In this document: in pieces, positions 42,493 through 52,070 of the stretch | Layout: each line of letters opens with the position of its first letter | Numbering within the stretch: the first letter of the stretch is position 1 | NCBI RefSeq assembly: GCF_020400825.1 | Contig: NZ_JAINVH010000001.1 | Coordinates: forward strand, 124,001-188,000 | Reading direction: 5' to 3' | Length of the DNA stretch: 64,000 nt | Source of the DNA: Streptomyces sp. HPF1205 | Lineage (GTDB): Bacteria; Actinomycetota; Actinomycetes; Streptomycetales; Streptomycetaceae | Notes under the pieces: model-generated | What the model saw: the letters and a program-made list of their open reading frames with translations, nothing else | Databases searched by the model: none | Told to the model about the DNA's origin: nothing | Made by a program: the position numbers and the translations under genes

Positions 42493-43369
42493 GGAGCCGG
42501 CGCGGCTGTCTCCCGTCCTTCCCGCCCGGCCCGAGGGCGCCGTCCCGCCCGTCCTTCCCGTCCGGCTGGCAGTGCGGGCACCACATCGTGTGCCGCCCGG
42601 CGATGCGCCCGCCGCGCAGCGCGGTCCCGCAGCGCGGGCAGTCCGGCTCGGGCCGGTCCCGGTGGCCGGTCAGCCAGCCCGGGCGGTCGGGGACCCGGCC
42701 GGCCCGCGCCGCCGAGCGCAGCACCCGGCGCATCTCGCCGTGCATCCGGTGGCCCTCGCGGGCGGTCACCTCGCGGGCCGGGCGCGCGGGGTTCACACGG
42801 GCCCGCCACAGGATCTCGTCGGCCAGCAGGTTGCCCAGCCCGGCGACGGCCGACTGGTCGATCAGGACGGCCTTGACCCGCCCGCGCCGCCCCGCCAGCA
42901 CGTCCTCGAACTCGTCCTCGCCGACGCTCATGGCGTCGGGCCCGAGCCGCGCCAGCGTCCGCTCGGCCGTCTCCTCGTCGACCAGCCGGATGCCCTGCAG
43001 CTTGCGCTGGTCGCGGTAGCGCAGCTCGCTCCCGTCCTCCATGACGAGGACCACCCGGTCGTGCGGATGCCGCTCCCGCCCGGCCGGGCAGGTCAGCAGG
43101 CCGCCGGTCATCCCGAAGTGCAGCATCACGACCCGGACCCCACCGACGCCCGCCTCCCGGTCCCGGCCGTCCTGGGCGGTCGGCGCGACCAGCCACTTGC
43201 CGTGGCGGTACGGGTGCCCGAGGCGGCGCCCCTTCAGCCGCCGGGCGAAGGCCCGGGCCGTGATCCCGCGCAGCACCCCGGCGTCCGCCACGTCGACACG
43301 CGCGATCCGCCGCCCGGCCACGCCGTCCAGTGTCCGGCGGAACCCCTCGACATCGGGCAGTTCCGGCAT
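42386..43369 (-). CDS. Fpg/Nei family DNA glycosylase
   Basis: A 327-aa protein. It begins MPELPDVEGF, so the catalytic N-terminal Pro2 and Glu3 are present, and it continues with LKGRRLGHPYRHGKWLV and VVMLHFGMTGGLL. The H2TH segment is IDQSAVAGLGNLLADEILW with RARVNPARP. The C-terminal zinc finger has CPRCGTAL and WCPHC. After the finger comes a 55-residue basic, proline-rich tail that is not part of the usual Fpg fold. It removes oxidised bases by an AP-lyase mechanism. The start is the ATG at 43369; the longer frame before it is not conserved. Its 3' end overlaps a small convergent ORF. Confidence 0.9.
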   Translation of the reverse strand: MPELPDVEGFRRTLDGVAGRRIARVDVADAGVLRGITARAFARRLKGRRLGHPYRHGKWLVAPTAQDGRDREAGVGGVRVVMLHFGMTGGLLTCPAGRERHPHDRVVLVMEDGSELRYRDQRKLQGIRLVDEETAERTLARLGPDAMSVGEDEFEDVLAGRRGRVKAVLIDQSAVAGLGNLLADEILWRARVNPARPAREVTAREGHRMHGEMRRVLRSAARAGRVPDRPGWLTGHRDRPEPDCPRCGTALRGGRIAGRHTMWCPHCQPDGKDGRDGALGPGGKDGRQPRRLLTPPGRPPAHPPRTPTTTAAASRPRRTRPRWSRGR

Positions 43370-43486
43370 ACGCGAAGCCTTGCCCGTCACGCGCCGGCCA
43401 TGCGGCCGGCCGCCGGCTCCTCCCGTACTTCCCCGTACGCCCGTCCTCCCCGTACCGGGTGGCGTCCCGCGTGCCGGACATGGTGA

Positions 43487-43527
43487 GGGGCGGCCCCGTG
43501 CACGCCATCCATGCACGGGACCGCCCC
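43487..43527 (-). terminator. Stem-loop after the GH5 cellulase gene
   Basis: GGGGCGGCCCCGTGCA and TGCACGGGACCGCCCC form a 16-bp stem with one mismatch and a 9-nt loop. It starts 18 nt after the GH5 stop on the minus strand. Confidence 0.8.
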
Positions 43528-43544
43528 GCTCGTGGGGCCGGACG

Positions 43545-45062
43545 TCAGCCCAGCGCCGCCAGGTGGTCCCGCAGCCCGATCCCGTAGGAGGTCGGGGTGC
43601 CGTCGTAGGCGGAGATCAGGGACGGCCCGGAGGAGCAGTCCCAGGTGTTCCAGGTCCAGCCGAGGTAGGACAGGTCATGGGCGTCCAGCCACGCCATGTA
43701 CTGGTCGATGAAGGAGTGCCCGCAGTCGCTCTCGCCGAGTTCCGTGGACACCAGCGGGACCCGCGCGGCGACCGGCGCCAGTTGGGAGTCCCAGCAGGAC
43801 GCCGAGGAACAGGAGTTGAAATTGTATACGTGTACGACCGCGCCCAGGTTGCCGGCCGGGTCGGTCGGCTCGTGCGTCAGCCAGCCGGTCAGGTCGTTGG
43901 AGTACGCGACGCCGCCGAGCAGGATGACGTTCCGCGCCCCCGTACCGCGCACCGCGTCGACCAGCGACTGCATGCCGGCCACCCGGTAGCCGATGCCCGG
44001 GCAGGTGCCGCCGTCGCGCCAGCAGGTCCACGCCTGGTCGGCGGTGGCGGCGGCCCGGTCCGGGAAGGGCTCGTTGAACATCTCGAAGACCACGGACGGC
44101 TCGGACTTGAAGGTGCTCGCCACGCTCTTCCAGAACGGGATCGCGTACTGGGCGTCCGGCATCGGCTTCTGGCAGGTCGCGTTCACGTCCGGGCAGCCCG
44201 TCGAATTGCCGGTGTAGGTGCCGTGCGTCCAGTGCAGTTCGAGGATCGGCGTGATGCCGTGCGCGACCAGGCGGTCGACGAAGCCGCTGATCGCGGAGAC
44301 GTAGTTGGCTCCCGCGTCGGCCGCCGGCACGTAGGACAGCCCCTCCCAGCAGTCCTCGTTGAGCGGGACGCGGACCGCGTTGACGCCCTTCCAGCTCCGG
44401 ATGGCGTTGATGGCGGTGTCGTCCACCGGCCCGTCGAAGATGCCGCGCCCCTGCGCGCACATGAACTCCGAGCCCGAGCGGTTCACGCCGTGCAGCACCA
44501 CCTGCTTGCCGGTGGAGTCCACCAGCCGGTTGCCCGACACGTGCAGCTCGGGCGGGGCGCTGTCACCGCCGCCCGGCGGTGTCGTGGGGGGCGTGGTGGG
44601 CGGTGTCGTCGGGGGTGTGGTCGGCGGGGTGGTCCCGTCGGTGTTGCAGAGGGTGCCGTTGAGCGCGAACGAGGTCGGCGCCGGGTTGCTGCCGGACCAA
44701 TCGGCCAGGAAGCCCGCGCTGACACTGGCGCCGGTGGCCAGCGCGCCGTTGTAGGACATGCTGCTCGCGGTGACGGTCGTCCCCGACTGCGTCCAGGTGC
44801 CGTTCCAGCCCTGGGCGACCTTCTGGCCGCCGGGGAAGTCGAAGGTCAGCTTCCAACTCGTTGTGGGGGCCGCGTTGTTGGTGACGACCACGTTCCCCTG
44901 GAATCCGCCGTCCCACTGGTTGGCGACCGAGTAGACGACCGCGCAGGCGGGAGCCGCGCCCGACGCGGAACCCGCGGCCAGGGTCGGCACAAGGGCGGCC
45001 GCGGCCGCCGCGGTCGTCACCGCGGCAACCGATACCGCCGCGGCGCGCGTTGGTCGTCGCAT
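43545..45062 (-). CDS. Secreted GH5 endoglucanase with N-terminal CBM2
   Basis: A 505-aa protein. The signal peptide covers about residues 1-40 and is alanine-rich. A CBM2 cellulose-binding domain follows (about 43-145, VVYSVANQWDGGFQGNVVVT, WKLTFDFPGGQKVAQGWNG), then a TTPP-repeat linker. The GH5 catalytic domain has the proton donor in FEMFNEPF (about residue 330) and the nucleophile in STELGESDC (about 440). It cuts internal beta-1,4 bonds of cellulose outside the cell. The start is the ATG at 45062 with GAGG eight bases upstream; the longer frame upstream is not coding. A CebR-like box with two mismatches lies 34 nt before the start. Confidence 0.93.
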   Translation of the reverse strand: MRRPTRAAAVSVAAVTTAAAAAALVPTLAAGSASGAAPACAVVYSVANQWDGGFQGNVVVTNNAAPTTSWKLTFDFPGGQKVAQGWNGTWTQSGTTVTASSMSYNGALATGASVSAGFLADWSGSNPAPTSFALNGTLCNTDGTTPPTTPPTTPPTTPPTTPPGGGDSAPPELHVSGNRLVDSTGKQVVLHGVNRSGSEFMCAQGRGIFDGPVDDTAINAIRSWKGVNAVRVPLNEDCWEGLSYVPAADAGANYVSAISGFVDRLVAHGITPILELHWTHGTYTGNSTGCPDVNATCQKPMPDAQYAIPFWKSVASTFKSEPSVVFEMFNEPFPDRAAATADQAWTCWRDGGTCPGIGYRVAGMQSLVDAVRGTGARNVILLGGVAYSNDLTGWLTHEPTDPAGNLGAVVHVYNFNSCSSASCWDSQLAPVAARVPLVSTELGESDCGHSFIDQYMAWLDAHDLSYLGWTWNTWDCSSGPSLISAYDGTPTSYGIGLRDHLAALG

Positions 45063-45095
45063 GTGCGAATCCTCGGTGTGGGGGAGAGGACGGGT

Positions 45096-45111
45096 GTGGA
45101 CGCGCTCCCAC
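45096..45111. promoter_or_regulatory. Degenerate CebR operator upstream of the GH5 cellulase
   Basis: GTGGACGCGCTCCCAC matches the CebR palindrome at 14 of 16 positions, with both differences in one half-site. It lies 34 nt before the GH5 start codon. Binding is likely weaker than at cebE or GH48. Confidence 0.72.
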
Positions 45112-45223
45112 TGGTCCGCGGCGAACCTTAGCGCCAAGTGGGCCGTACCGGTAGGGGTGATGTAAAGAGGTCTAACAGTGGGTCCGGCAACGCCCTCGTG
45201 AACACGGGGTTTCCCTTCGACTC

Positions 45224-45268
45224 TTGACACCCCATCGTCAAGCAACCGATGGTGGGAGCGCTCCCACT
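45224..45268 (+). promoter_or_regulatory. GH48 promoter and CebR operator
   Basis: TTGACA at 45224-45229 is a clear -35 box. The perfect palindrome GTGGGAGCGCTCCCAC (45253-45268) follows where the start of transcription is expected, 62 nt before the GH48 start codon. The operator is identical over 16 bp to that of cebE. Confidence 0.92.
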
Positions 45269-45330
45269 GGTCCAGCTCCACATCATCCCCCCACATCCCC
45301 CCACACCGAACCGCGAGGAGGACGTCTCGC

Positions 45331-48255
45331 ATGCCCAGAGGAAGACCGTTCAGGAAGCGGACACGGAGGCTGGCGACGGCACTTGCCGCGGCCCTCGCGA
45401 TCCCGCTCGCCATGACGGCGGCCGGCGGCGGCTCCGTGGCGCACGCTGACACCCTGCAGTGCAGCGTGGACTACTCGACCAACGACTGGGGCTCCGGCTT
45501 CACCGCCAACGCCAAGATCACCAACCTGGGCTCCTCCGCGATCGACGGATGGACGCTCACGTACTCGTACACCGGCAACCAGACGCTCCAGAGCGGCTGG
45601 AACGGCACCTGGTCGCAGTCCGGGAAGAACGTCACTGTCAAGTCGCTCGACTGGAACAAGACAATCGCGGCGGGCGGCAACGTCACCACGAGTGCCAATT
45701 TCAACTACAGCGGCAGCAACACCGCTCCGACCAGTTTCTCCGTGAACGGTACGGTCTGCGGGGGCGCTCATCAGCCGCCGCTGCCGGTCCTGACCAGCCC
45801 GGCGGCGGGCGCCACGTACTCGGCGGGAGCCACGATCCCGCTGGCCGCCACCGCCGTCGCCGCGGACAGCGCGACGATCACCAAGGTGGAGTTCTACAGC
45901 AACGACACCTTGCTGGCCACGGACACCACGGCCCCGTACTCCTTCGACTGGCCGGCCGTCGCCGCGGGTGACTACTCGGTCTACGCCAAGGCGTACGACA
46001 GCCTGGGCGCCTCGGCCGAGTCGACCCCGGTGGGCATCCACGTCGCCTCAGGACCCTCGCTGGTCGTCTCGCCCTCCACCTTGACGGTGCAGCAGGGCAA
46101 GACCGGCACCTTCGGGGTGAAGCTGTCCAGCGCGCCCAGCGGCAACGTGACGGTGGCGGTGGCCCGCAAGTCGGGCAACACCGGACTGTCCGTGTCGGGC
46201 GGGGCCGTACTGACCTTCACCTCGTCGAACTGGAGCACCGCGCAGAACGTCACCCTCGCGGCCGACTCCTCCGGCACCGGCGCGGCCACCTTCTCGGTGA
46301 ACGCCACCGGCTACTCCGAGGTGGACGTCACGGCCACCGAGATCGGCGCGGCGAGCGACTACGACCAGCGCTTCCTGACCCTGTACAACAAGATCACCGA
46401 CCCGGCCAACGGCTACTTCTCCAAGGACGGCATCCCCTACCACTCGGTGGAGACGCTGATCGTGGAGGCGCCGGACTACGGGCACGAGACGACGTCCGAG
46501 GCGTACTCGTACATGATCTGGCTGCAGGCGATGTACGGCCAGGTCAGCGGTGACTGGAGCAAGTTCAACGCGGCGTGGGCGACCATGGAGAAGTACATGA
46601 TCCCCCAGCACGCCGACCAGCCGACGAACAGCTTCTACAACGCGAGCAAGCCGGCCACCTACGCGCCGGAGCACCCGCTGCCGTCGGACTACCCGTCGAA
46701 GCTCGACTCCAGCGTGCCGGTGGGCGTCGACCCGATCGCGGCCGAACTGAAGGCCGCCTACGGGACCGACGACATCTACGGCATGCACTGGCTGGAGGAC
46801 GTCGACAACATCTACGGCTACGGTGACACGCCCGGCGGCGGCTGCGAGACCGGCTCCGGCAGCGGCCCGTCGTACATCAACACCTTCCAGCGCGGCTCGC
46901 AGGAGTCGGTGTGGGAGACCGTGCCGCAGCCGACCTGCGACGCCTTCAAGTTCGGCGGCACCAACGGCTACCTGGACCTGTTCACCGGGGACTCCAGCTA
47001 CTCCAAGCAGTGGAAGTACACCGACGCACCCGACGCCGACGCGCGCGCGATCCAGGCCGCCTACTGGGCGGACACCTGGGCCAAGGCGCAGGGCAAGGAG
47101 TCGGACGTGTCCGCCACCGTCGCCAAGGCCGGCAAGATGGGCGACTACCTGCGGTACTCCTTCTTCGACAAGTACTTCAAGAAGATCGGGAACTGCACCA
47201 GCCCGACGTCCTGCGCGGCGGGCACCGGCAAGGACAGCGAGCACTACCTGCTGTCCTGGTACTACGCCTGGGGCGGCTCGTCCGCCACTTCCGGCGGCTG
47301 GGCCTGGCGCATCGGTGACAGCGCCGCGCACTTCGGCTACCAGAACCCGCTGGCCGCCTACGCCCTGACCACCGACCCGGCGATGGCGCCGAAGTCGGCC
47401 ACGGGCAAGACGGACTGGACCACGAGCCTGCAGCGCCAGCTGGAGTTCTACCAGTGGCTGCAGTCCAGCGAGGGCGCCATCGCCGGCGGTGCCACCAACA
47501 GCTGGGACGGCGCGTACGCGCAGCCCCCGTCCGGTGACTCCACCTTCTACGGCATGGCGTACGACTGGGAGCCCGTCTACCACGACCCGCCGTCGAACCA
47601 GTGGTTCGGCATGCAGACGTGGTCGATGGAGCGCCTGGCCGAGTACTACCAGCAGACCGGGAACGCCACCGCGAAGGCCATCCTGGCCAAGTGGGTGAAG
47701 TGGGCCATCTCGCAGACCACCATCAACGCGGACGGCACCTTCCAGATCCCGTCCGACCTGCAGTGGACCGGTCAGCCCGACACCTGGAACCCGTCCAGCC
47801 CCGGCACCAACGCCGGCCTGCACGTGACGGTCTCCGCGTACGGCACCGACCTGGGCGTCGCGGCCTCCCTGGCCAAGACGCTGGCCTACTACGCCGCCAA
47901 GTCCGGTGACACCGCGGCGCAGAGCACGGCCAAGGCGCTGCTGGACGGCATGTGGAAGAACTACCAGGACCCGCTGGGCATCGCGACGCCCGAGACGCGC
48001 AAGGACTACAGCCGGTTCAACGACCCGGTCTACGTCCCGTCCACGTTCAACGGCACGATGCCCGACGGCGACAAGATCAACTCCAGCTCGACCTTCCTGG
48101 AGCTGCGCTCCTGGTACAAGAACGACCCCAACTGGTCCAAGGTGCAGGCCTACCTGAACGGCGGCACGGTGCCGTCCTTCACGTACCACCGCTTCTGGGC
48201 CCAGGCGGACATCGCGATGGCGATGGGGGCGTACGCGCTCCTGTTCAACTCGTGA
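45331..48255 (+). CDS. Secreted GH48 reducing-end cellobiohydrolase with CBM2
   Basis: A 974-aa protein with a basic signal peptide ([20 protein letters not shown]). A CBM2 domain covers about residues 42-145 ([36 protein letters not shown]). A Big_9/Ig-like domain covers about 150-237 ([20 protein letters not shown]). A second beta-sandwich of about 95 residues has [20 protein letters not shown]. The GH48 catalytic domain runs from about 345 to the end, starting [20 protein letters not shown] with the probable acid in [12 protein letters not shown] (about 390). It releases cellobiose processively, the inducer of CebR, and works with the neighbouring endoglucanase. ATG 45331 has GGAGG nine bases upstream. 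Confidence 0.95.
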   Translation: MPRGRPFRKRTRRLATALAAALAIPLAMTAAGGGSVAHADTLQCSVDYSTNDWGSGFTANAKITNLGSSAIDGWTLTYSYTGNQTLQSGWNGTWSQSGKNVTVKSLDWNKTIAAGGNVTTSANFNYSGSNTAPTSFSVNGTVCGGAHQPPLPVLTSPAAGATYSAGATIPLAATAVAADSATITKVEFYSNDTLLATDTTAPYSFDWPAVAAGDYSVYAKAYDSLGASAESTPVGIHVASGPSLVVSPSTLTVQQGKTGTFGVKLSSAPSGNVTVAVARKSGNTGLSVSGGAVLTFTSSNWSTAQNVTLAADSSGTGAATFSVNATGYSEVDVTATEIGAASDYDQRFLTLYNKITDPANGYFSKDGIPYHSVETLIVEAPDYGHETTSEAYSYMIWLQAMYGQVSGDWSKFNAAWATMEKYMIPQHADQPTNSFYNASKPATYAPEHPLPSDYPSKLDSSVPVGVDPIAAELKAAYGTDDIYGMHWLEDVDNIYGYGDTPGGGCETGSGSGPSYINTFQRGSQESVWETVPQPTCDAFKFGGTNGYLDLFTGDSSYSKQWKYTDAPDADARAIQAAYWADTWAKAQGKESDVSATVAKAGKMGDYLRYSFFDKYFKKIGNCTSPTSCAAGTGKDSEHYLLSWYYAWGGSSATSGGWAWRIGDSAAHFGYQNPLAAYALTTDPAMAPKSATGKTDWTTSLQRQLEFYQWLQSSEGAIAGGATNSWDGAYAQPPSGDSTFYGMAYDWEPVYHDPPSNQWFGMQTWSMERLAEYYQQTGNATAKAILAKWVKWAISQTTINADGTFQIPSDLQWTGQPDTWNPSSPGTNAGLHVTVSAYGTDLGVAASLAKTLAYYAAKSGDTAAQSTAKALLDGMWKNYQDPLGIATPETRKDYSRFNDPVYVPSTFNGTMPDGDKINSSSTFLELRSWYKNDPNWSKVQAYLNGGTVPSFTYHRFWAQADIAMAMGAYALLFNS

Positions 48256-48351
48256 GCCGCTGACCGACCCCCGGGTGCGGGGGCGGCGGGAGATGACCCG
48301 GGCGTCCTGACAGGCCCCGGCCCGCCGGCCCCGTCACCCGGACCGGCACCG

Positions 48352-48388
48352 GGGCCCGCCCCTCACGGAGAGTGCGGGGGGCGGGCCC
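48352..48388 (+). terminator. Stem-loop after the GH48 gene
   Basis: GGGCCCGCCCC (48352-48362) and GGGGCGGGCCC (48378-48388) pair perfectly over 11 bp with a 15-nt loop, about 100 nt after the GH48 stop. Confidence 0.6.
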
Positions 48389-48443
48389 GTGGTGCGTTTC
48401 CGCGTGGACACCCGCCCGCTCTTCCCGGGGCGCGGAGACGACG

Positions 48444-48475
48444 AAGGCCCGCCCTGCTTCCGCAGGCCGGGCCTT
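48444..48475 (-). terminator. Hairpin after tRNA-His
   Basis: AAGGCCCG/CGGGCCTT (8 bp) plus CCTGC/GCAGG with one mismatch between them form a stem-loop directly downstream of the tRNA on the minus strand. Confidence 0.7.
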
Positions 48476-48485
48476 GATCCTTTGG

Positions 48486-48559
48486 GGTGAGTGACGGGAC
48501 TCGAACCCGCGACATCCTGGACCACAACCAGGTGCTCTACCAGCTGAGCTACACCCACC
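48486..48559 (-). tRNA. tRNA-His (anticodon GTG)
   Basis: On the minus strand the acceptor GTGGGTG pairs with CACTCAC (one G-U), preceded by the extra G at -1 typical of tRNA-His facing C73. The anticodon stem-loop is CCTGG TTGTGGT CCAGG with anticodon GTG, and the T-arm holds GGTTCGAGTCC. CCA is not encoded. Confidence 0.95.
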
Positions 48560-48770
48560 ATCAGCGACGCTTTCCCGCCCGCAGGGGCCGTGGTGGCGTC
48601 GCCTGGAAAAGTGTACAGGGTGGGGAGGGGTGGTCGCGCCCGGCTTTACGGGGCGGCGGCCGGGCGTCGGCGGAGAGCCGCCGGGGAGCGCACAGGGAGC
48701 CGCCGGGGAGCTGCCGGGGAGCTGCCGGGGAGCCGGCAGGACGGTCCGGGGCGGCGGCGGGACGGGCCGT

Positions 48771-49373
48771 TCAGCCGGCCGGCAGGACGTGCTTGGCGGC
48801 GATCGCGCGGGCGGTGTCGGTGTCCGGGCCGGGGGAGGGGACGAAGACCGCCTCGCGGTAGTAGCGCAGCTCCGCGATGGACTCGCGGATGTCGGCCAGG
48901 GCCCGGTGGTTGCCGTTCTTCTCCGGGCTGTTGTAGTACGCCCGCGGGTACCAGCGCCGGGCCAGCTCCTTGATCGAGGACACGTCCACGATCCGGTAGT
49001 GCAGGTGCTGCTCCAGTGTGGGCATGTCACGCGCGAGGAAGCCGCGGTCGGTGGAGACCGAGTTACCGCACAGCGGTGCCTTGCGCGGCTCCGACACGTG
49101 GGCGCGCACGTAGTCGAGCACCAGCTCCTCCGCCTCGGCCAGCGCCACCCCGCCGGCCAGCTCCTCCAGCAGCCCGGAGGCGGTGTGCATCTCCCTGACG
49201 ATCTGCGGCATCGACTCCAGCGCCCCGGCGGGGGGGCGGATCACGATGTCCACCCCCTCACCGAGGACGTTCAGCTCGGAGTCGGTGACGAGGGCGGCCA
49301 CCTCGATCAGCGCGTCGTGCGCCAGCGACAGCCCGGTCATCTCGCAGTCGATCCACACCATCCGGTCGTTCAT
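48771..49373 (-). CDS. orn: Oligoribonuclease
   Basis: A 200-aa DEDDh 3'-5' exonuclease. Asp9 and Glu11 are in WIDCEMTGL, the third Asp is in [11 protein letters not shown] and the last motif is in [15 protein letters not shown]. Orn degrades 2-5-nt RNA and pGpG, the final step in c-di-GMP breakdown. It starts at ATG 49373 only 5 nt after the adpA stop codon, the same order as adpA-ornA in other Streptomyces, so it is likely co-transcribed with adpA or read from its own promoter within it. The loss of ornA in S. coelicolor or S. griseus is known to slow growth and development. Confidence 0.96.
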   Translation of the reverse strand: MNDRMVWIDCEMTGLSLAHDALIEVAALVTDSELNVLGEGVDIVIRPPAGALESMPQIVREMHTASGLLEELAGGVALAEAEELVLDYVRAHVSEPRKAPLCGNSVSTDRGFLARDMPTLEQHLHYRIVDVSSIKELARRWYPRAYYNSPEKNGNHRALADIRESIAELRYYREAVFVPSPGPDTDTARAIAAKHVLPAG

Positions 49374-49378
49374 GTGTC

Positions 49379-50764
49379 TCACCCTACGGGGCGGTCCCGT
49401 GGTCCGGGCAGAGCGGCGCCCAGACCGCGTCCGGCGCGCAGCCTGCCGCGCGGCGGCCCCTCCGTGCCGTCGCCCCGCTCGGGTCCGCGGTCCGGGCCCC
49501 GCTCGGCCCGGTCCGGCCGCAGGCCTTGCTCCGGCACCCGGGGTGCGGTGTGCGCGGTGTGCGTGGCGTATCCGTCCGGGTCCTGCTTCGCGGGCGCGGC
49601 CAGGACGGCCGACACCGGGCCCCGGCGCAGCGCGGGCAGCTCGGGGCCCGGAGCGGGCCGTTCCCGCTCCCGTTCCCGGTCACGGTCCTGTGGGTCGTCC
49701 TGCGGCCTGCGCGCCCGGTAGGCGGCCCGGTACGAGGCGGGCGAGGACCCCAGCTGCCGCCGGAAGTGCCCGCGCAGGGCGACCGGCGAGCGGAACCCGC
49801 ACCGCCCCGCGACCTCGTCCACCGAGTAGTCCGAGGTCTCCAGCAGCCGCTGGGCCTGCAGCACCCGCTGGGTGATCAGCCACTGCAGCGGAGCGCTGCC
49901 GGTCAGCGACCGGAACCGCCGGTCGAAGGTCCGCCTGCTCATGTACGCGCGCGCGGCCAGCGCCTCCACGTCGAACTGCTCGTGGAGGTGCTCCAGCGCC
50001 CAGGCGACGACCTCGGCCAGCGGGTCGGAGCCGATCTCCTCGGGTAAAGAGCGGTCCAGGTGCCGCTGGCCCGGCGCCTGCCAGTCCGAGCGGCGGGGCG
50101 GGACCACCAGCCGCCGTGCGAGCGCCGCGGCGGCCTCCGCGCCGTGGTCGGTCCGCACCACGTGCAGGCACAGGTCGATGCCCGCGGCGGTGCCCGCCGA
50201 GGTCAGCACGTCCCCGTCGTCGACGAACAGCTCCCGCGGGTCCACGTGGACCGACGGGTAGCGCTTGGCGAGCGTGGGCGCGTACATCCAGTGGGTGGTG
50301 GCCGGCCGTCCGTCCAGCAGGCCGGCGGCGGCCAGTACGAAGGCGCCGGTGCACAGGCCGATGATGCGGGCGCCCTCCTCGTGGGCGCGGCGGATCGCGT
50401 CGAGCGCCTCGGGCGGCGGCGCCTGGGATATCGAACGCCAGGTGGGCACGACCACCGTGCCGGCCCTGGACAGCGCCTCCAGGCCGTAGGGGGCGCTCAG
50501 CTCCAGGCCGCCGGTGGTGCGCAGCGGTCCGTCCTCACCGGCGCACACCAGCAGCCGGTAGCGCGGCACGCCCGCGTCCTGCCGGTCGATGCCGAAGACG
50601 GACAGCGGTATGGAGCTCTCGAAGATCGGGCCACCACTGAAGAGCAGCACCGCGACCACTTCCGGTCGGCGTCGCGCGGAGAGTTTGCGGATGGCGCGAG
50701 GCGATGCCGATGGTGCTTGCGACGGAATGTCCGTCGCCGTTGCGGAACTGGACTCCTGGCTCAT
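49379..50764 (-). CDS. adpA: Developmental regulator AdpA with TTA codon
   Basis: A 461-aa AraC-family regulator. The N-terminal DJ-1/GATase-I-like dimerisation domain (about residues 35-215) has [20 protein letters not shown] and [20 protein letters not shown]. The AraC DNA-binding domain (about 245-345) has [19 protein letters not shown] and [19 protein letters not shown]. The sequence is close to S. coelicolor AdpA (BldH), except for a longer charged C-terminal tail of about 110 residues. Leu240, between the domains, is encoded by TTA (50045-50047), the conserved bldA-dependent codon. AdpA controls sporulation and secondary metabolism genes. I chose the ATG at 50764; the long upstream frame is the promoter region. 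Confidence 0.96.
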   Translation of the reverse strand: MSQESSSATATDIPSQAPSASPRAIRKLSARRRPEVVAVLLFSGGPIFESSIPLSVFGIDRQDAGVPRYRLLVCAGEDGPLRTTGGLELSAPYGLEALSRAGTVVVPTWRSISQAPPPEALDAIRRAHEEGARIIGLCTGAFVLAAAGLLDGRPATTHWMYAPTLAKRYPSVHVDPRELFVDDGDVLTSAGTAAGIDLCLHVVRTDHGAEAAAALARRLVVPPRRSDWQAPGQRHLDRSLPEEIGSDPLAEVVAWALEHLHEQFDVEALAARAYMSRRTFDRRFRSLTGSAPLQWLITQRVLQAQRLLETSDYSVDEVAGRCGFRSPVALRGHFRRQLGSSPASYRAAYRARRPQDDPQDRDRERERERPAPGPELPALRRGPVSAVLAAPAKQDPDGYATHTAHTAPRVPEQGLRPDRAERGPDRGPERGDGTEGPPRGRLRAGRGLGAALPGPRDRPVG

Positions 50765-51476
50765 GGAGCTCAAGCCCCCCTCGAATCGACGCGTCGTCCT
50801 CTCGGTTCTGCACGTACTCCCCCGTGAGGCCACCATGATCAAATCTACTGTGTCAGGTGGGGCGTTCGTGACAAGTTCACCATCTGACGCTAAGTCGACA
50901 AGACAACGTGGCGTAAAGCATTCGATCACGAAGCGTTTCACTCTGCGGGCCCGCTGGGAAGTGCGCCTCCCGTCACTTGGGCCCCGGAAACCACCTTCCG
51001 CGTCACCGCGCATCGTAGAACCGCAGGTGGGGGACGTGTTAGCCGGCGCCCGGGCCAACGGCCGCCCGGCGCGCAGAAGTTGGCCGAAAATCGCCGTTCG
51101 GAACGCGCGTGCGCGCTAAAGGCGTTCAGTGGCCGCCGGCCGGGGCGCTGAGTGCCTGATCGACGGCGTGCGACCGGTGCGCCCCCGGTGTGCGCCCGTG
51201 CGCCGGGCCGTGCTCTGCGTTGGCGGGAAGACACGGGTTGGCGTGATGGCGTTGCGCTGACGGCCGCACTCCGGCATTCTCCAGGGAACTCGGGGTACGA
51301 CAGCCTGTGAAGGCCCCGTCCGGTCTGTGCAGGCGGACTTAACGGCCGTACTCTGGAGGAGGTGGGACGGGAAGTGGCGAACCGGCCGAAACCGGCGGCG
51401 CTGCCGGCCCGCTCCGCCTCAACATTCGTGTCCGCTGCTCGGCGCTCCAGCGCCGCCCTCGCCGAGAATCCGCATC
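50765..51476. other. Long regulatory region upstream of adpA
   Basis: 712 nt without a convincing gene, less GC-rich near adpA. It contains the inverted repeat GTGA-CAAGT-TCAC at 50868-50880. Two sites one base off the AdpA consensus TGGCSNGWWY lie at 51221-51230 (TGGCGGGAAG) and 51239-51248 (TGGCGTGATG). A long upstream region bound by several regulators is known for adpA in S. griseus and S. coelicolor. The stress protein gene reads away from its far end. Confidence 0.6.
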
Positions 51477-51998
51477 ATGGCCGGTCATGAGTTTCCCGAG
51501 TCCGCCGACGGCAGGCCGCTCGCCGAATCGGCGGCCGTTCCCGAGCCGGCTCCCGCGTCGCGGCACGCCTGCGACCCGGCCTTCCGCCACGGTGTCGTGG
51601 TGGGCTTCGACGGCTCCGTCTCCAGCGAGCGGGCCCTGTCGTACGCCATCGGGATGGCCCGCAGGAACCACTCGTCGCTGATCATCGTGCACGTCGCCAA
51701 CCGGCTGCCCGCCACCGTCTGGGCAGGCTGCGAGCCCCCCGTCTTCGTCGACGTGCCCGACCACCGCACCGAGGTACTGGGCCTGGAGCTGTCGTGCGCC
51801 GACCACCTCGCCGAGATCTCCTGGGTGCTGGTGGAGCGGGGCGGCGACATCTGCCACGAGCTGGAGGAAGTCGGCCGGGAGTACGAGGCGGACGCCATCG
51901 TCGTCGGCGGCACCCACGGCCTGGCGGGCCGCATCTTCGGCTCGGTGGCCGGCCGCCTGGCCCGCCGCGCCCAGCGCCCGGTGGTCGTCGTCCCATAG
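51477..51998 (+). CDS. Universal stress protein (UspA family)
   Basis: A 173-aa single-domain Usp. A variable first 35 residues lead to GVVVGFDGSVSSERALSYAI (nucleotide-binding N-terminus) and end with ADAIVVGGTHGLAGRIFGSV and a C-terminal RPVVVVP strand. The glycine motif is shorter than the usual G-2x-G-9x-G(S/T), with six residues between the second Gly and GS, so ATP binding may be altered. The start is the ATG at 51477, the first in frame after the gap. It is convergent with glmS, sharing a terminator region. Confidence 0.8.
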   Translation: MAGHEFPESADGRPLAESAAVPEPAPASRHACDPAFRHGVVVGFDGSVSSERALSYAIGMARRNHSSLIIVHVANRLPATVWAGCEPPVFVDVPDHRTEVLGLELSCADHLAEISWVLVERGGDICHELEEVGREYEADAIVVGGTHGLAGRIFGSVAGRLARRAQRPVVVVP

Positions 51999-52018
51999 GC
52001 GAGCCGGCGGCAGCAAAA

Positions 52019-52064
52019 GGGGCCTCCACCGATCGGCGGAGACCCCCTCGTACGCGCGTACGAG
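52019..52064 (-). terminator. Terminator region between the stress protein and glmS
   Basis: GGGGCCTCCACCG (52019-52031) pairs with CGGCGGAGACCCC (52034-52046) with two mismatches, and on the minus strand TTTT follows (52018-52015). An 18-bp perfect palindrome CTCGTACGCGCGTACGAG (52047-52064) lies beside it, next to the glmS stop. Confidence 0.78.
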
Positions 52065-52070
52065 CCGCGG

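Noticed and set aside
50868..50880. GTGA-N5-TCAC as a BldD site upstream of adpA
   Set aside because: It is a neat inverted repeat, but it does not fit the BldD consensus well enough to claim, so it is only mentioned as part of the regulatory region.
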